Origin: Stutzerimonas xanthomarina DSM 18231
GTDB taxonomy: Bacteria; Pseudomonadota; Gammaproteobacteria; Pseudomonadales; Pseudomonadaceae
Reading direction: 5' to 3'
DNA: 64,000 nucleotides
Assembly (NCBI RefSeq): GCF_900129835.1
Contig: NZ_FQXA01000003.1
Coordinates: forward strand, 496,001 to 560,000
The notes under the pieces were generated by a model. The model was not told the DNA's origin, made no database searches, and saw nothing but the letters and a program-made list of their open reading frames with translations. The position numbers and the translations under genes were made by a program. Numbering within the stretch: the first letter of the stretch is position 1; each line of letters begins with the position of its first letter. Positions 42,936-51,468 of this stretch are shown here, in pieces.

Positions 42936-44210
42936 ATGTTCAAGATCAAACCCCTTGTAGCTGCCCTGCTGACCGTCGCTGCCACTCAGGCTATGGCTGC
43001 CAATAACACGTCCGAACAACGCCAGAACGGCGTCAATAATAATGCGGAAGTAACCCAAAGCTTCGGCAGTTCAAACTCGGCCAAACAAGTGCAGAGTGGC
43101 TGGGGCAACGGCGCGATAGCTGAGCAGACCAACTCGTCTTCTTCCTCTGCGCTGCAAACCCAGACCGGCAACTTCAACAAGGCGGGCGTCGACCAGAACC
43201 TGACTGCTAACAGCAGCTCCGTGCAGTGGCAGAACGGGTTCAACAATGAAGCCAGCGTCAGCCAGGATAGCGTGGGGTACAGCAGCGCCGGACAGCGTCA
43301 GGAAGGAAGCCGCAACGTTGCCAATACCGAACAGAACGGCACCTATGGCGTTGAAGCCTTCACCAAGCAAGTAGGCGCGCACAACGCCGCCTCGAGCTAT
43401 CAGTTCGCAGCCAGTAGCAGCAAAACCGCCCTGTACCAAGACGGCGATTCCAACAACGCTACCGTCAGCCAGTCCTTCAGCGCCAGTGACCGCGCCCTGA
43501 TTGATCAACGCGGCGGGCAGAACGATGCCACAGTTGTTCAGACATGGAGTGTTGGCTCGGTCGCCGAAACCGAACAGGTCGGCAACGACAACGATGCCTA
43601 TGTGAGTCAGACAGGTTTAAGCCAGGAGGCTTATACCTATTCGAGCGGTGATCGCAACGATCTGACTGTCTACCAAAGCGGCAAGAATCAGAACGCATTC
43701 GTATACCAGCAAGGCAACGACAACCAAGCCGATGTAACTCAGAAGAACAACGGCAACACCGCGCAAGCCGGCCAGTACGGGTTCGGCAATGCTGCCTCGA
43801 TCGATCAGAATGGCCGCGATCAAATCGCCACCGTAAATCAGCATGGTGGATATAACGACGCCACTGTCGATCAGTACGGCAGGAACAACTCGCTGGACTT
43901 CGACCAGTCGGGTTTCGGAAATACGCTTGCCGCTGTACAGGAAGGGACCGGTAATAGCATTACCGGCTCCAGCAACGTCGCCAACAATGATGTCGATATC
44001 GCCCAGGACGGTGATCACAACCTGGCCAACGTCAACCAGTTCGGTTTCGGCAACGACGCCACCGTCTCCCAGTATGGCGACAACCTTCAGGCTACGGTTG
44101 CGCAGAATGGTGCAGGAAACGTGGCCTTGGCTGTTCAGAGTGGCTTGGGCAACAACGCGCTGATCTCCCAGGCGGGCATCAACAACATGGCAATCGTTAC
44201 GCAACAGTAA
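42936..44210 (+). CDS. csgA: Major curlin CsgA, long composite form
   Basis: 424 residues against 151 in E. coli. Signal peptide ends at AMA (residue 21). From Q30 to about residue 235 there are nine units of 23 residues (the ninth 22), alternating an 11-residue QxGxxNxAxxx strand with a 12-residue one, as in classical CsgA. From residue 236 an 11-residue unit (SSGDRNDLTVY) starts a run of fourteen units of 11 residues and one of 22 (335-356), like CsgB. The composition is rich in Gln, Asn, Gly and Ser with very few Lys or Arg, typical of amyloid fibres. It is secreted by CsgG and forms the biofilm matrix. TGGAGATA precedes the ATG. Confidence 0.93.
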   Translation: MFKIKPLVAALLTVAATQAMAANNTSEQRQNGVNNNAEVTQSFGSSNSAKQVQSGWGNGAIAEQTNSSSSSALQTQTGNFNKAGVDQNLTANSSSVQWQNGFNNEASVSQDSVGYSSAGQRQEGSRNVANTEQNGTYGVEAFTKQVGAHNAASSYQFAASSSKTALYQDGDSNNATVSQSFSASDRALIDQRGGQNDATVVQTWSVGSVAETEQVGNDNDAYVSQTGLSQEAYTYSSGDRNDLTVYQSGKNQNAFVYQQGNDNQADVTQKNNGNTAQAGQYGFGNAASIDQNGRDQIATVNQHGGYNDATVDQYGRNNSLDFDQSGFGNTLAAVQEGTGNSITGSSNVANNDVDIAQDGDHNLANVNQFGFGNDATVSQYGDNLQATVAQNGAGNVALAVQSGLGNNALISQAGINNMAIVTQQ

Positions 44211-44227
44211 TACCGCCACACGCGAAA

Positions 44228-44248
44228 CTGCCGGCCCTGTGCCGGCAG
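44228..44248 (+). terminator. Terminator after csgA
   Basis: A perfect 8-bp GC-rich stem CTGCCGGC/GCCGGCAG with a 5-base loop, followed by CTTCGTTT. It lies 17 bp after the csgA stop. Confidence 0.65.
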
Positions 44249-44379
44249 CTTCGTTTCCAACGGAGATCACTCCGACGGGGTCGAATGGCCGAAAGAATTG
44301 AGTGGCCCGACGCTGATACGTCGCGCCTGGGTGCCCCTGCCCGCTGGGCTAGACGTTAGAAGACCTGCCGAGCAGTACG

Positions 44380-46719
44380 TCAGCGTGCAACCGAAGGCCT
44401 GCAGGCGTCGCTGCGCAACTCGGCGATGCGCGCTGCCAGTGTCTCGATGGAAAACGGCTTAGTGACGATGCGCATCCCAGGCTCCAACGGGCCATTTCCC
44501 ATCACCACGGTTTCCGCATAGCCGGTGATGAACAACACGCGAAGATGCGGATCGCGTTGACGCGCAGCATCGGCCAGCTGTCTGCCATTCATGCCGCCCG
44601 GTAACCCGACATCAGTGATCAGCAGCGAGACCGGCTCGCCGCTTTCGAACGCTTGCAAGGCACCATGACCGTCAGCCGCCTGCAGCACTTGGTAGCCGAG
44701 CTCTTCCAGAATTTCCACGACCAACATTCTTATGGCCGGCTCGTCATCCACCACCAGTACCGTCTCACCCGCCGCCTCACTGGCCGGCAGGGCTGCTTGC
44801 GATCCATTCCCGGGCCGGGCAGGTGCGGTAGTCATCGCGACGCGCGGCAGGTACAGACTGATCCGCGCGCCCTGCCCCGGTTCGGATTGAATGCTTACCT
44901 GGCCACCGGATTGCCGGGTAAATCCATAGACCATGGACAAGCCCAGGCCAGTGCCCATGCCCAGCGGCTTGGTGGTGAAAAACGGGTCGAAGGCCTGGGC
45001 CACCACGTCCTGCGGCATCCCGACGCCAGTGTCCGCCACACAGATCACCACATAAGCACCAGCCTTAATATCCAACATCAGGGCATCGTCATCCGTGACC
45101 TCACGGTTGCTGGATGTGATGGTCAAGGTTCCACCGTCAGGCATGGCATCACGGGCGTTAATGCCCAGGTTGAGCAGGGCATTTTCCAGCTGGTTACGGT
45201 CCACCAGTGTCGGCCAGAGGCCCGGAGACAACGTGGTTTGTAGTCTTACCGATGGCCCCACCGTTCGGCTAAGCAACTGGTATAGATCATTGATCAGCTC
45301 GCCGACATCGGTCGCCATGGGGTCAAGCGTCTGCCGGCGGGAAAACGCCAGCAAGCGATGTGTCAGGGCTGCAGCACGTCGGGTCGCGGTCTGGGCTACG
45401 TCCAGATAGGAACTCAGCGACTCGACGCGGCCTTGCCCAATGCGCTTTTCGAGCAACTCCAGGCTGCCGCTGATACCGGTCAGGAGGTTGTTGAAATCGT
45501 GCGCCAACCCACCCGTGAGCTGGCCAACCGCCTCCATTTTCTGGCTTTGCCGCAGCTGTGCTTCGGCGCGGGCAAGCGCATCAGCTTGTTCCTTCTCGGC
45601 AGTGATATCGCGCCCCACCGCATTGATCACCTGCTCGGCCGACCGAGCCGACCAATTTATCCAGCGGTAACGCCCATCCTCTCGGCGATAGCGATTCTCG
45701 AAGCGCACGACAGACTCGCCGCCGCTTAGACGCTCGATGGCTTTTCCGGTACTCGAGAGATCGGCCGGGTGAATCAGATCGAGAATATTGGCATTCAACA
45801 GCTGCGCCTCGCTCCAGCCCAGAAGCTGTTCCCAGGCAGGATTGACCGCGATGATGTCGCCATCGAGACGACACCGCAGCATGATGTCGCTGGATAGATC
45901 CCAAAGCTGGTTTCGGTCCTTGGTACGCGTGGCCACTTCCTCGCGCAGGGAATTGGTCAGCGCTTGCAGCGCGGATTCAGCCGAGCGCCGTGCAGAGACA
46001 TCATTGAAGAGCGCAGCCACGCGCAGCTCGGACGGCTCACCAATCGGCATCGCTTGTACCTCATACCAGCGATCCAGGGCTCGGGCATGGTTTTCGAAAC
46101 GAACAGGACGGCGGCTCGTTGCGACCTCACCATAAATGTCGAACCAATGCTGCTCATGCACTGGCGCCAGATCACGCATCCACTTGCCGACAGCATCGAC
46201 AAGGCCGGTCTGGCGCTCGAAGGCCGGGTTGGTTTCGATGAAGCGGTAATCGACGGGCTGACCCTGTTGGTCGTATTTCATCTCGAAAATGCAAAATCCG
46301 GCGTCGATAGAGCTGAACAGCGTGCGATAGCGCTGATCGCTCTCGGCCAGCTCGCGCGCCGCCCGATCCTCCGCGGTGCGGTCGCGAAAGATCTTTAGAA
46401 AGCCGACATGACGGCCCTCCAAGCGGAGCGGCGTCAAGGTGCCGCGGCAACGCAGCCGAGAACCGTCGGCGCACTGGTACCAGCGTTCATGCCGTGTGGC
46501 ACCGTTAGCAAGGGCGCTCTGCAGCAGCGATAACAGGTGAACATCGTCTTGCTCGGGAATGAGCTTGCTGAAGGACCGACCGAGCATATCCTCCGCCGCC
46601 CAACCAAACAGCTCCTCGGCACCTACGCTCCAGGCTGTGACAACGCCCTCGGCATCGGTGGTGAGCATTGCGCAATCGCTGGCGGCCTCGAAGATTGCCT
46701 GTACTTGCTGCGAGGAAAT
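44380..46719 (-). CDS. Hybrid histidine kinase with PAS domains and a C-terminal receiver
   Basis: About 780 residues. Several PAS domains (starting near [20 protein letters not shown]), a HisKA domain with the H-box [11 protein letters not shown], a HATPase domain ([25 protein letters not shown]) and a receiver with [15 protein letters not shown] and the phosphoacceptor in [10 protein letters not shown]. No membrane span or signal peptide. The first ATG in frame is at 46668, in the middle of the first PAS domain; homology runs further up to an ATT at 46719 with AGGAG 7 bp upstream, so I place the start there. Similar kinase modules are widespread in pseudomonads; the signal is unknown. Confidence 0.85.
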   Translation of the reverse strand: MSSQQVQAIFEAASDCAMLTTDAEGVVTAWSVGAEELFGWAAEDMLGRSFSKLIPEQDDVHLLSLLQSALANGATRHERWYQCADGSRLRCRGTLTPLRLEGRHVGFLKIFRDRTAEDRAARELAESDQRYRTLFSSIDAGFCIFEMKYDQQGQPVDYRFIETNPAFERQTGLVDAVGKWMRDLAPVHEQHWFDIYGEVATSRRPVRFENHARALDRWYEVQAMPIGEPSELRVAALFNDVSARRSAESALQALTNSLREEVATRTKDRNQLWDLSSDIMLRCRLDGDIIAVNPAWEQLLGWSEAQLLNANILDLIHPADLSSTGKAIERLSGGESVVRFENRYRREDGRYRWINWSARSAEQVINAVGRDITAEKEQADALARAEAQLRQSQKMEAVGQLTGGLAHDFNNLLTGISGSLELLEKRIGQGRVESLSSYLDVAQTATRRAAALTHRLLAFSRRQTLDPMATDVGELINDLYQLLSRTVGPSVRLQTTLSPGLWPTLVDRNQLENALLNLGINARDAMPDGGTLTITSSNREVTDDDALMLDIKAGAYVVICVADTGVGMPQDVVAQAFDPFFTTKPLGMGTGLGLSMVYGFTRQSGGQVSIQSEPGQGARISLYLPRVAMTTAPARPGNGSQAALPASEAAGETVLVVDDEPAIRMLVVEILEELGYQVLQAADGHGALQAFESGEPVSLLITDVGLPGGMNGRQLADAARQRDPHLRVLFITGYAETVVMGNGPLEPGMRIVTKPFSIETLAARIAELRSDACRPSVAR

Positions 46720-46896
46720 GGGGTGGCTCCTGATGGTTTTGTGTCGCGGCTAGCCTCGTTGCAAAAGCAGGTCGTGTTGGCCCAACCGTCGAAGCTAACA
46801 ACCTTCGACAAGCATTATGCCTTCGAATTCACGGCTGCAACCAGGCCCAGCAATACCTCGGTATCTAGCCACTGCCCTAGCCCGAGTCCGCATCAT

Positions 46897-47841
46897 CTAC
46901 GGTAGGCAGCGGTTAAACACAAGGGCTTTGAGGCCACTGTTGGGACTGATATCAGGGAATTCCGGTGGGTTCTCCAGACGCACTTGAAACACTAGTTCCG
47001 CCGCTTCGGCCGCCATATTCTCGATGAGGAAATCCGGCCCGGTATCCGGGTCGTTGATGCAGGCCAGCACTGTCCCACTCTCGGTGAGCAGCTCCGGCAG
47101 GCGCCTGAGAATTTTTTGGTAATCGCGGCTCAGCGCGAAGCTGCCTTTCTGAAATGACGGCGGATCGATGATCACAAGATCGTACGGGCCGGTCTTCTTC
47201 ACCTTGCCCCACGACTTGAACAGCTCATGGCCCAGAAAAGTGACCCGGCTCAGGTCATGCTCGTTGAGCCGATGGTTATCGCGCCCACGACTCAGCGCCG
47301 CGCGCGCCATGTCGAGGTTGACCACATGCTCCGCGCCTCCAGCGACAGCCGCTACCGAAAAGCCGCAGGTATACGCGAACAGGTTCAGCACGCGCTTGCC
47401 CCGCGCCTGCTGCTGTACCCAGCGCCTGCCGTAACGCATGTCGAGAAACAGCCCGTTGTTCTGCTTGATGCCCAGGTCGAGCTTGTAGCGCAGGCCGTTC
47501 TCGCTGATTACCCATTCCTCGACCGGCTCGCCAAGCAGCTGTTGCATATGGCTGTCCGGCAGGTAGCGATGCTGCAACAACAGCGTATGCGCCCCGCTCG
47601 CCGTCCAGGTCGGTGTGCCCACCAATGCCAACAGCATCTCAACAAACGCCTCCAGTTCCGCCACCGCCGGCTCGCGAAACAGCGACACCAGCACAATGCC
47701 CTGCAGCCAATCCACCGTGACGTGCTCCAACCCGGCCCAGCAGCGACCGCGACCGTGGAAGATCCGGCGGGTTTCGTCGGGCAGCTGGGTCAAGGATTGG
47801 CTAACGTGCTGCTGAAGGGTGGCGAGGGCATCGGGCTGCAT
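46897..47841 (-). CDS. Class I SAM-dependent RNA methyltransferase (RlmI/YwbD-related)
   Basis: 314 residues. QNNGLFLDMRYGRRWVQQQA, the SAM loop VLNLFAYTCGFSVAAVAGG, NLDMARAALSRGRDNHRLNE, and the IIDPPSFQKG motif (NPPY-type, DPPS) mark a 23S-rRNA-type m5C methyltransferase fold. The N terminus lacks a clear PUA domain, so the exact RNA target is unsure. Single gene between the kinase and topB. Confidence 0.82.
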   Translation of the reverse strand: MQPDALATLQQHVSQSLTQLPDETRRIFHGRGRCWAGLEHVTVDWLQGIVLVSLFREPAVAELEAFVEMLLALVGTPTWTASGAHTLLLQHRYLPDSHMQQLLGEPVEEWVISENGLRYKLDLGIKQNNGLFLDMRYGRRWVQQQARGKRVLNLFAYTCGFSVAAVAGGAEHVVNLDMARAALSRGRDNHRLNEHDLSRVTFLGHELFKSWGKVKKTGPYDLVIIDPPSFQKGSFALSRDYQKILRRLPELLTESGTVLACINDPDTGPDFLIENMAAEAAELVFQVRLENPPEFPDISPNSGLKALVFNRCLP

Positions 47842-47884
47842 TGTTAGGTCGTCTCGAAAAAGGCGGGCGCATTCTAAACGTGAA

Positions 47885-47911
47885 CCGCCGGGCCTGCAGG
47901 CCCGATGGCGG
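47885..47911 (-). terminator. Hairpin downstream of topB
   Basis: A self-complementary stem CCGCC/GGCGG around CGGGCCTGCAGGCCCG, 95 bp after the topB stop. On the - strand it is followed by TTCACGTTT, a weak T-stretch. Confidence 0.4.
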
Positions 47912-48005
47912 TCGATGCTGCGTCATCCTCGGGCGGAACCTCGCGAAACGGCGCCCGCTTCAGACTGCATCGCTCGGTGTGGTGAGTGCTGCCATGAAGG
48001 TGCAC

Positions 48006-49970
48006 TCACGCCGGGCTGGGTGACTTCGCTGCCCGGCCCTTGCGAGGCGAGGCTTTACGGCCAGTGCTCTTGCGCTTTTTCCAGGGCACGGCACGACCGG
48101 CGGATGCGGCCGGGCCGGTAATAGTCAGGCGGAGGCCTTTGCAACGCTCGACCTGCTTGCTCATCCACGCCGATTGCTTGGTAACAAACTCGTCCAGGCT
48201 CATTTCGCCGCTCTGCACCATGTCCAGCGCCTGCTCCCAGATCGCCGTGGTGCCGGGATCGGCGATGGCGCGCGGCACGGCGTCGATGAGGCTGAAGGCC
48301 GCTGGCGTGGCCGCCAATGCTTTGCCCTGTTTGGTCAGGTAGCCACGGTCGAGCAGGCCTTGGATGATTCCCGCCCGGGTCGCTTCGGTGCCAATGCCGG
48401 TGGTGTCCTTGAGCTTCTGTTTCAGCTTCGGATCGTCCACCAGCTTGGCCACGTTTTTCATTGCTTTGATCAGATCGCCCTCGGTGAAAGGCTTGGGCGG
48501 CTGAGTCCACAAATCTTTGAGCGCGACATCAGCCACCGGGTAGATCTGCCCCTGCTGCAAGGCCGGCAGGCTTTGTGCCGCCGCGGTCGTTGCAGTCGTT
48601 GTATCAGCTGATCGGCTGTGGCTGGCCGCGAGCGCTTCGGGCAAGGCGCGCTTCCAGCCCGGTTCGACAACTTGTTTGCCCACCGCTCGCAGCGCCTCGC
48701 CAGCACAATCGAAATCCGCCTGCGTGCGGTCGTATTCGTGGTTGGGCAGAAATTGCGCAAGGTATCGGGCGCGAATCAGCGTGTAGACGGCACGCGGCTT
48801 GCCCGTTAGTCGCTCCAGCGAACGGGCCGCCGCGGTAGGGATGATGCCGTGATGCGCGCCCACCTTGCCATCGTTCCAGGCGCGCGACTTGCGCCGAGCG
48901 TCAAGGTACGGCTTGAGCACGGCCAGGATCGGGTCAGCGCCGGCGAGCGCCCCAAGGATCGTGGGCGCCTCGCTGTGCTGGCTCAACGGCAAGTAGCCGC
49001 AATCGCTGCGCGGGTAGGTGATCAACTTGTAGGTTTCGTACAGCGACTGGGCGATATCAAGCGTTTCCTGCGCACCGAGCCCGAGCTTTTTCGAGCAGAT
49101 TTCCTGCAACGTACCGAGATCGAACGGCAGCGGTGCCGCTTCACGCATGCGCTCGGTCTTGAGTTTCTGCAGCCTAGCCTCCCCCGTCTGGCGCATGACA
49201 TCGGCAGCCTGCTGCGCAAGATTCGGGTCGAGGCAGCGGCCCTGATCATCACAGCACTCTTCCGCTGCTCGCCATTGCGCGGTGAACGACACGCTGTCGC
49301 CAAGCAATCTCACGTCGATAGCCCAGAACGGCAGCGGCACGAAATCGGCAATGCTGCGATCGCGGTCGACCACCAGCCGCAGCGTCGGCGTCTGCACGCG
49401 ACCCACCGGCAGCACGCCTTGATAGCCGGATTGCCTTCCGAGCAACGTGAACAGCCGGCTCATGTTCATGCCGATCAGCCAGTCCGCCCGCGACCGGCCC
49501 AATGCAGACTGATACAGATTGAAGGTGTCCGCACCGGCACGCAGCGCGCCGAGTGCCTTGCGGATCGAGGCATCATCCAGCGCCGACAGCCATAACCGCT
49601 GAATCGGCCCGCGGTACCGGCAATGCTCGACCAGCTCGCGCGCGATCATCTCGCCTTCGCGATCGGCGTCGGTGGCTATTATCAGCTCCTGCGCCTCGCC
49701 CAGCAGGCGCTTGACCGCCTTGTATTGGCTTGCGGTCTTGGGCTTCACCTGCATTTTCCAGCGCTCGGGCACGATGGGCAGATCTGCCAGCACCCAACGT
49801 TTGTAACGCGCGTCGTAACTATCCGGCGGCGCGGTTTCCAGCAGATGGCCAATGCACCAGGTTACCGTGACGCCCGCGCCCACCCAGCAGCCATCGCCAC
49901 GCCGCGTAGCGCCAAGCACCTGGGCGATGTCCTTGGCCTGGGAAGGTTTTTCGCAGAGAAACAGCCGCAT
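48006..49970 (-). CDS. topB: DNA topoisomerase III
   Basis: 654 residues. MRLFLCEKPSQAKDIAQVLG begins the TOPRIM domain (Glu7) and DADREGE (101-107) completes its metal site. The catalytic tyrosine is Tyr319 in KLITYPRSDCGYLP. LPVGRVQTPTLRLVV is the conserved central motif. A basic C-terminal tail (KKRKSTGRKASPRKGRAAK) replaces zinc fingers. It decatenates replication intermediates with RecQ-family helicases. A LexA-like box lies 69 bp upstream of the start. Confidence 0.95.
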   Translation of the reverse strand: MRLFLCEKPSQAKDIAQVLGATRRGDGCWVGAGVTVTWCIGHLLETAPPDSYDARYKRWVLADLPIVPERWKMQVKPKTASQYKAVKRLLGEAQELIIATDADREGEMIARELVEHCRYRGPIQRLWLSALDDASIRKALGALRAGADTFNLYQSALGRSRADWLIGMNMSRLFTLLGRQSGYQGVLPVGRVQTPTLRLVVDRDRSIADFVPLPFWAIDVRLLGDSVSFTAQWRAAEECCDDQGRCLDPNLAQQAADVMRQTGEARLQKLKTERMREAAPLPFDLGTLQEICSKKLGLGAQETLDIAQSLYETYKLITYPRSDCGYLPLSQHSEAPTILGALAGADPILAVLKPYLDARRKSRAWNDGKVGAHHGIIPTAAARSLERLTGKPRAVYTLIRARYLAQFLPNHEYDRTQADFDCAGEALRAVGKQVVEPGWKRALPEALAASHSRSADTTTATTAAAQSLPALQQGQIYPVADVALKDLWTQPPKPFTEGDLIKAMKNVAKLVDDPKLKQKLKDTTGIGTEATRAGIIQGLLDRGYLTKQGKALAATPAAFSLIDAVPRAIADPGTTAIWEQALDMVQSGEMSLDEFVTKQSAWMSKQVERCKGLRLTITGPAASAGRAVPWKKRKSTGRKASPRKGRAAKSPSPA

Positions 49971-50340
49971 CGGGTTTTACTAGTCACTTATGAATGGCGC
50001 ACAGCATGCGCAGCGATGATGTCCAAGGCAACATTTATCTGTATGGATAAACAGTTATTAGCCGCCCTCGAAGTGACCACCAGAGGCGCCCGGCAATCAG
50101 ACGGCCGCAGCCTTTAAGGCTCATCGACGGTACGCACGCGTGTATCGGGGAAATAAGGCAGCCCTGATCTAGCTGGCTTTGTGGCGTATCGGTAGGATGG
50201 GAACTTCCTTCGGGCAAGGCGAGATGGAACTCACTGACATCCCCAAAACACCCCATAGCATTCCCAACTGCATGCCTGGTGATACCTGACCAGCCAGGTT
50301 CTCTCCTCACAGCTGCGTCCCGGCAACTTCCGGTGGTGAT
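49971..50340. other. Intergenic region between topB and paiB
   Basis: 370 bp. Contains a LexA-like palindrome (50039-50054) and, around it, a short frame of 24 codons (ATG at 50043) that I regard as chance. Divergent promoters for topB and paiB must lie here; no other gene is visible. Confidence 0.5.
50039..50054. promoter_or_regulatory. LexA-like box
   Basis: CTGTATGGATAAACAG has the CTG-N10-CAG frame and 13 of 16 bases of the consensus CTGTATATATATACAG. It sits 69 bp upstream of topB. The gene under control could be topB (-) or paiB (+, 287 bp away). Confidence 0.5.
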
Positions 50341-50979
50341 ATGTACGTTCCTGAACATTTTAATGCCCCATCGACTGACGCCATGCTCGATCTCATCAGA
50401 CAGCACCCTTTGGGAATCCTGTTCATAAACGGCAGTAGCGGTCTGGATGCCAATCACATCCCCTTCGAGTTGGCCGCAGAGCAACAGGCACTTGGGACGC
50501 TACATGCCCATGTCGCACGTAATAACCCGGTTTGGACTGAGGTTCGGAACGGTGATGAGGTACTTGTCGTATTTAGAGGAGAGGAATCCTATATCTCGCC
50601 TAACTGGTACCCGAGCAAACAGGAACACCACAAGCAGGTACCTACATGGAACTACAAGGTGGTACATGCACATGGCCGCATCATGGTTCGCGATGATGAG
50701 CGCTATGTAAGGGGGCTGGTCGCGAGGCTTACCCGCACGCATGAAGCGTCCGAGCCCAAGCAGTGGAAAATGACTGATGCACCCGCGCAATACATCGCAT
50801 CGATGATGCAGGCTATCGTCGGTATAGAGATCGAAATCACCCGGCTCACTGGCAAGTTCAAGCTGAGCCAGAACAAGGATCCGGAGGATATCCGTAGCGC
50901 TTCGACGATTCTGATCGAGCGGGGACGTGAGGCCCTAGGCGAATCAATGCGACGGATAACGCTTGACCAGGAAGATTAA
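50341..50979 (+). CDS. paiB: PaiB-type FMN-binding negative regulator
   Basis: 212 residues. MYVPEHFNAPSTDAMLDLIR, ANHIPFELA, and the SYISPNWYPSKQEHHKQVPT and NYKVVHAHG motifs are those of PaiB, an FMN-binding protein named for repression of sporulation and protease genes in Bacillus. In pseudomonads the role is unknown. It stands alone; no paiA is adjacent. Confidence 0.9.
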   Translation: MYVPEHFNAPSTDAMLDLIRQHPLGILFINGSSGLDANHIPFELAAEQQALGTLHAHVARNNPVWTEVRNGDEVLVVFRGEESYISPNWYPSKQEHHKQVPTWNYKVVHAHGRIMVRDDERYVRGLVARLTRTHEASEPKQWKMTDAPAQYIASMMQAIVGIEIEITRLTGKFKLSQNKDPEDIRSASTILIERGREALGESMRRITLDQED

Positions 50980-51468
50980 TCGCTCGGCTTTCGATCCGCC
51001 TGCGCAACGCATTGAGCATCCGTTATTGGCGCCTGATCTGTACCAGCGGACCAGGACAGTCGTGTCGCCGACCTTGGCTCCACCGGGCCACAGATTGCGG
51101 CCGGTTGGGTCATCCTGGTCGGCAGGCTTCAGCGCAACGAGCAAAGCGCCGGCCGGCGTGGTGTGGCCGGACATTACATGCGTGACAAGACCGTCTGGGT
51201 CACCTGGCAAATTGCCTGAAAAACGGAACGGGCCGCGGAAAAACGAGTCGGATTAGCTGACTGCGCCCCTCGGCTATCGTCTGCCGAACACCTGTAATAA
51301 GCTCGCTCGGCACGCCTCTGACGATCGTTCGAGAGGGTTTTTGCCCGACCGCCTAGCAGGCATTTTACGGGCGTGTTCCGCATGGTCTTGCCTGGATTCA
51401 GGGACTCGGCCGGCAGGAACAACCAACGCGGCTTCCTTTGCAATAGAAGCCTGCGTAAGGAGTACGGA
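50980..51468. other. Intergenic region between paiB and the kaiC-like gene
   Basis: 489 bp. On the - strand from about 51250 down to 50944 a frame with orderly codon use reads as protein-like (FRFSGNLPGDPDGLVTHVMS at the start), overlapping the end of paiB. I do not recognise it; it may be a gene remnant or chance. The rest, to 51468, carries the kaiC ribosome binding site and presumably its promoter. Confidence 0.4.

Noticed and set aside
42936..44210. Possible tandem DNA repeat array or CRISPR
   Set aside because: The periodicity belongs to the curlin protein repeats; the DNA units are degenerate and there are no spacers.
50043..50117. 24-codon ORF starting inside the LexA-like box
   Set aside because: No ribosome binding site, overlaps an operator-like palindrome, too short for a supportable call.
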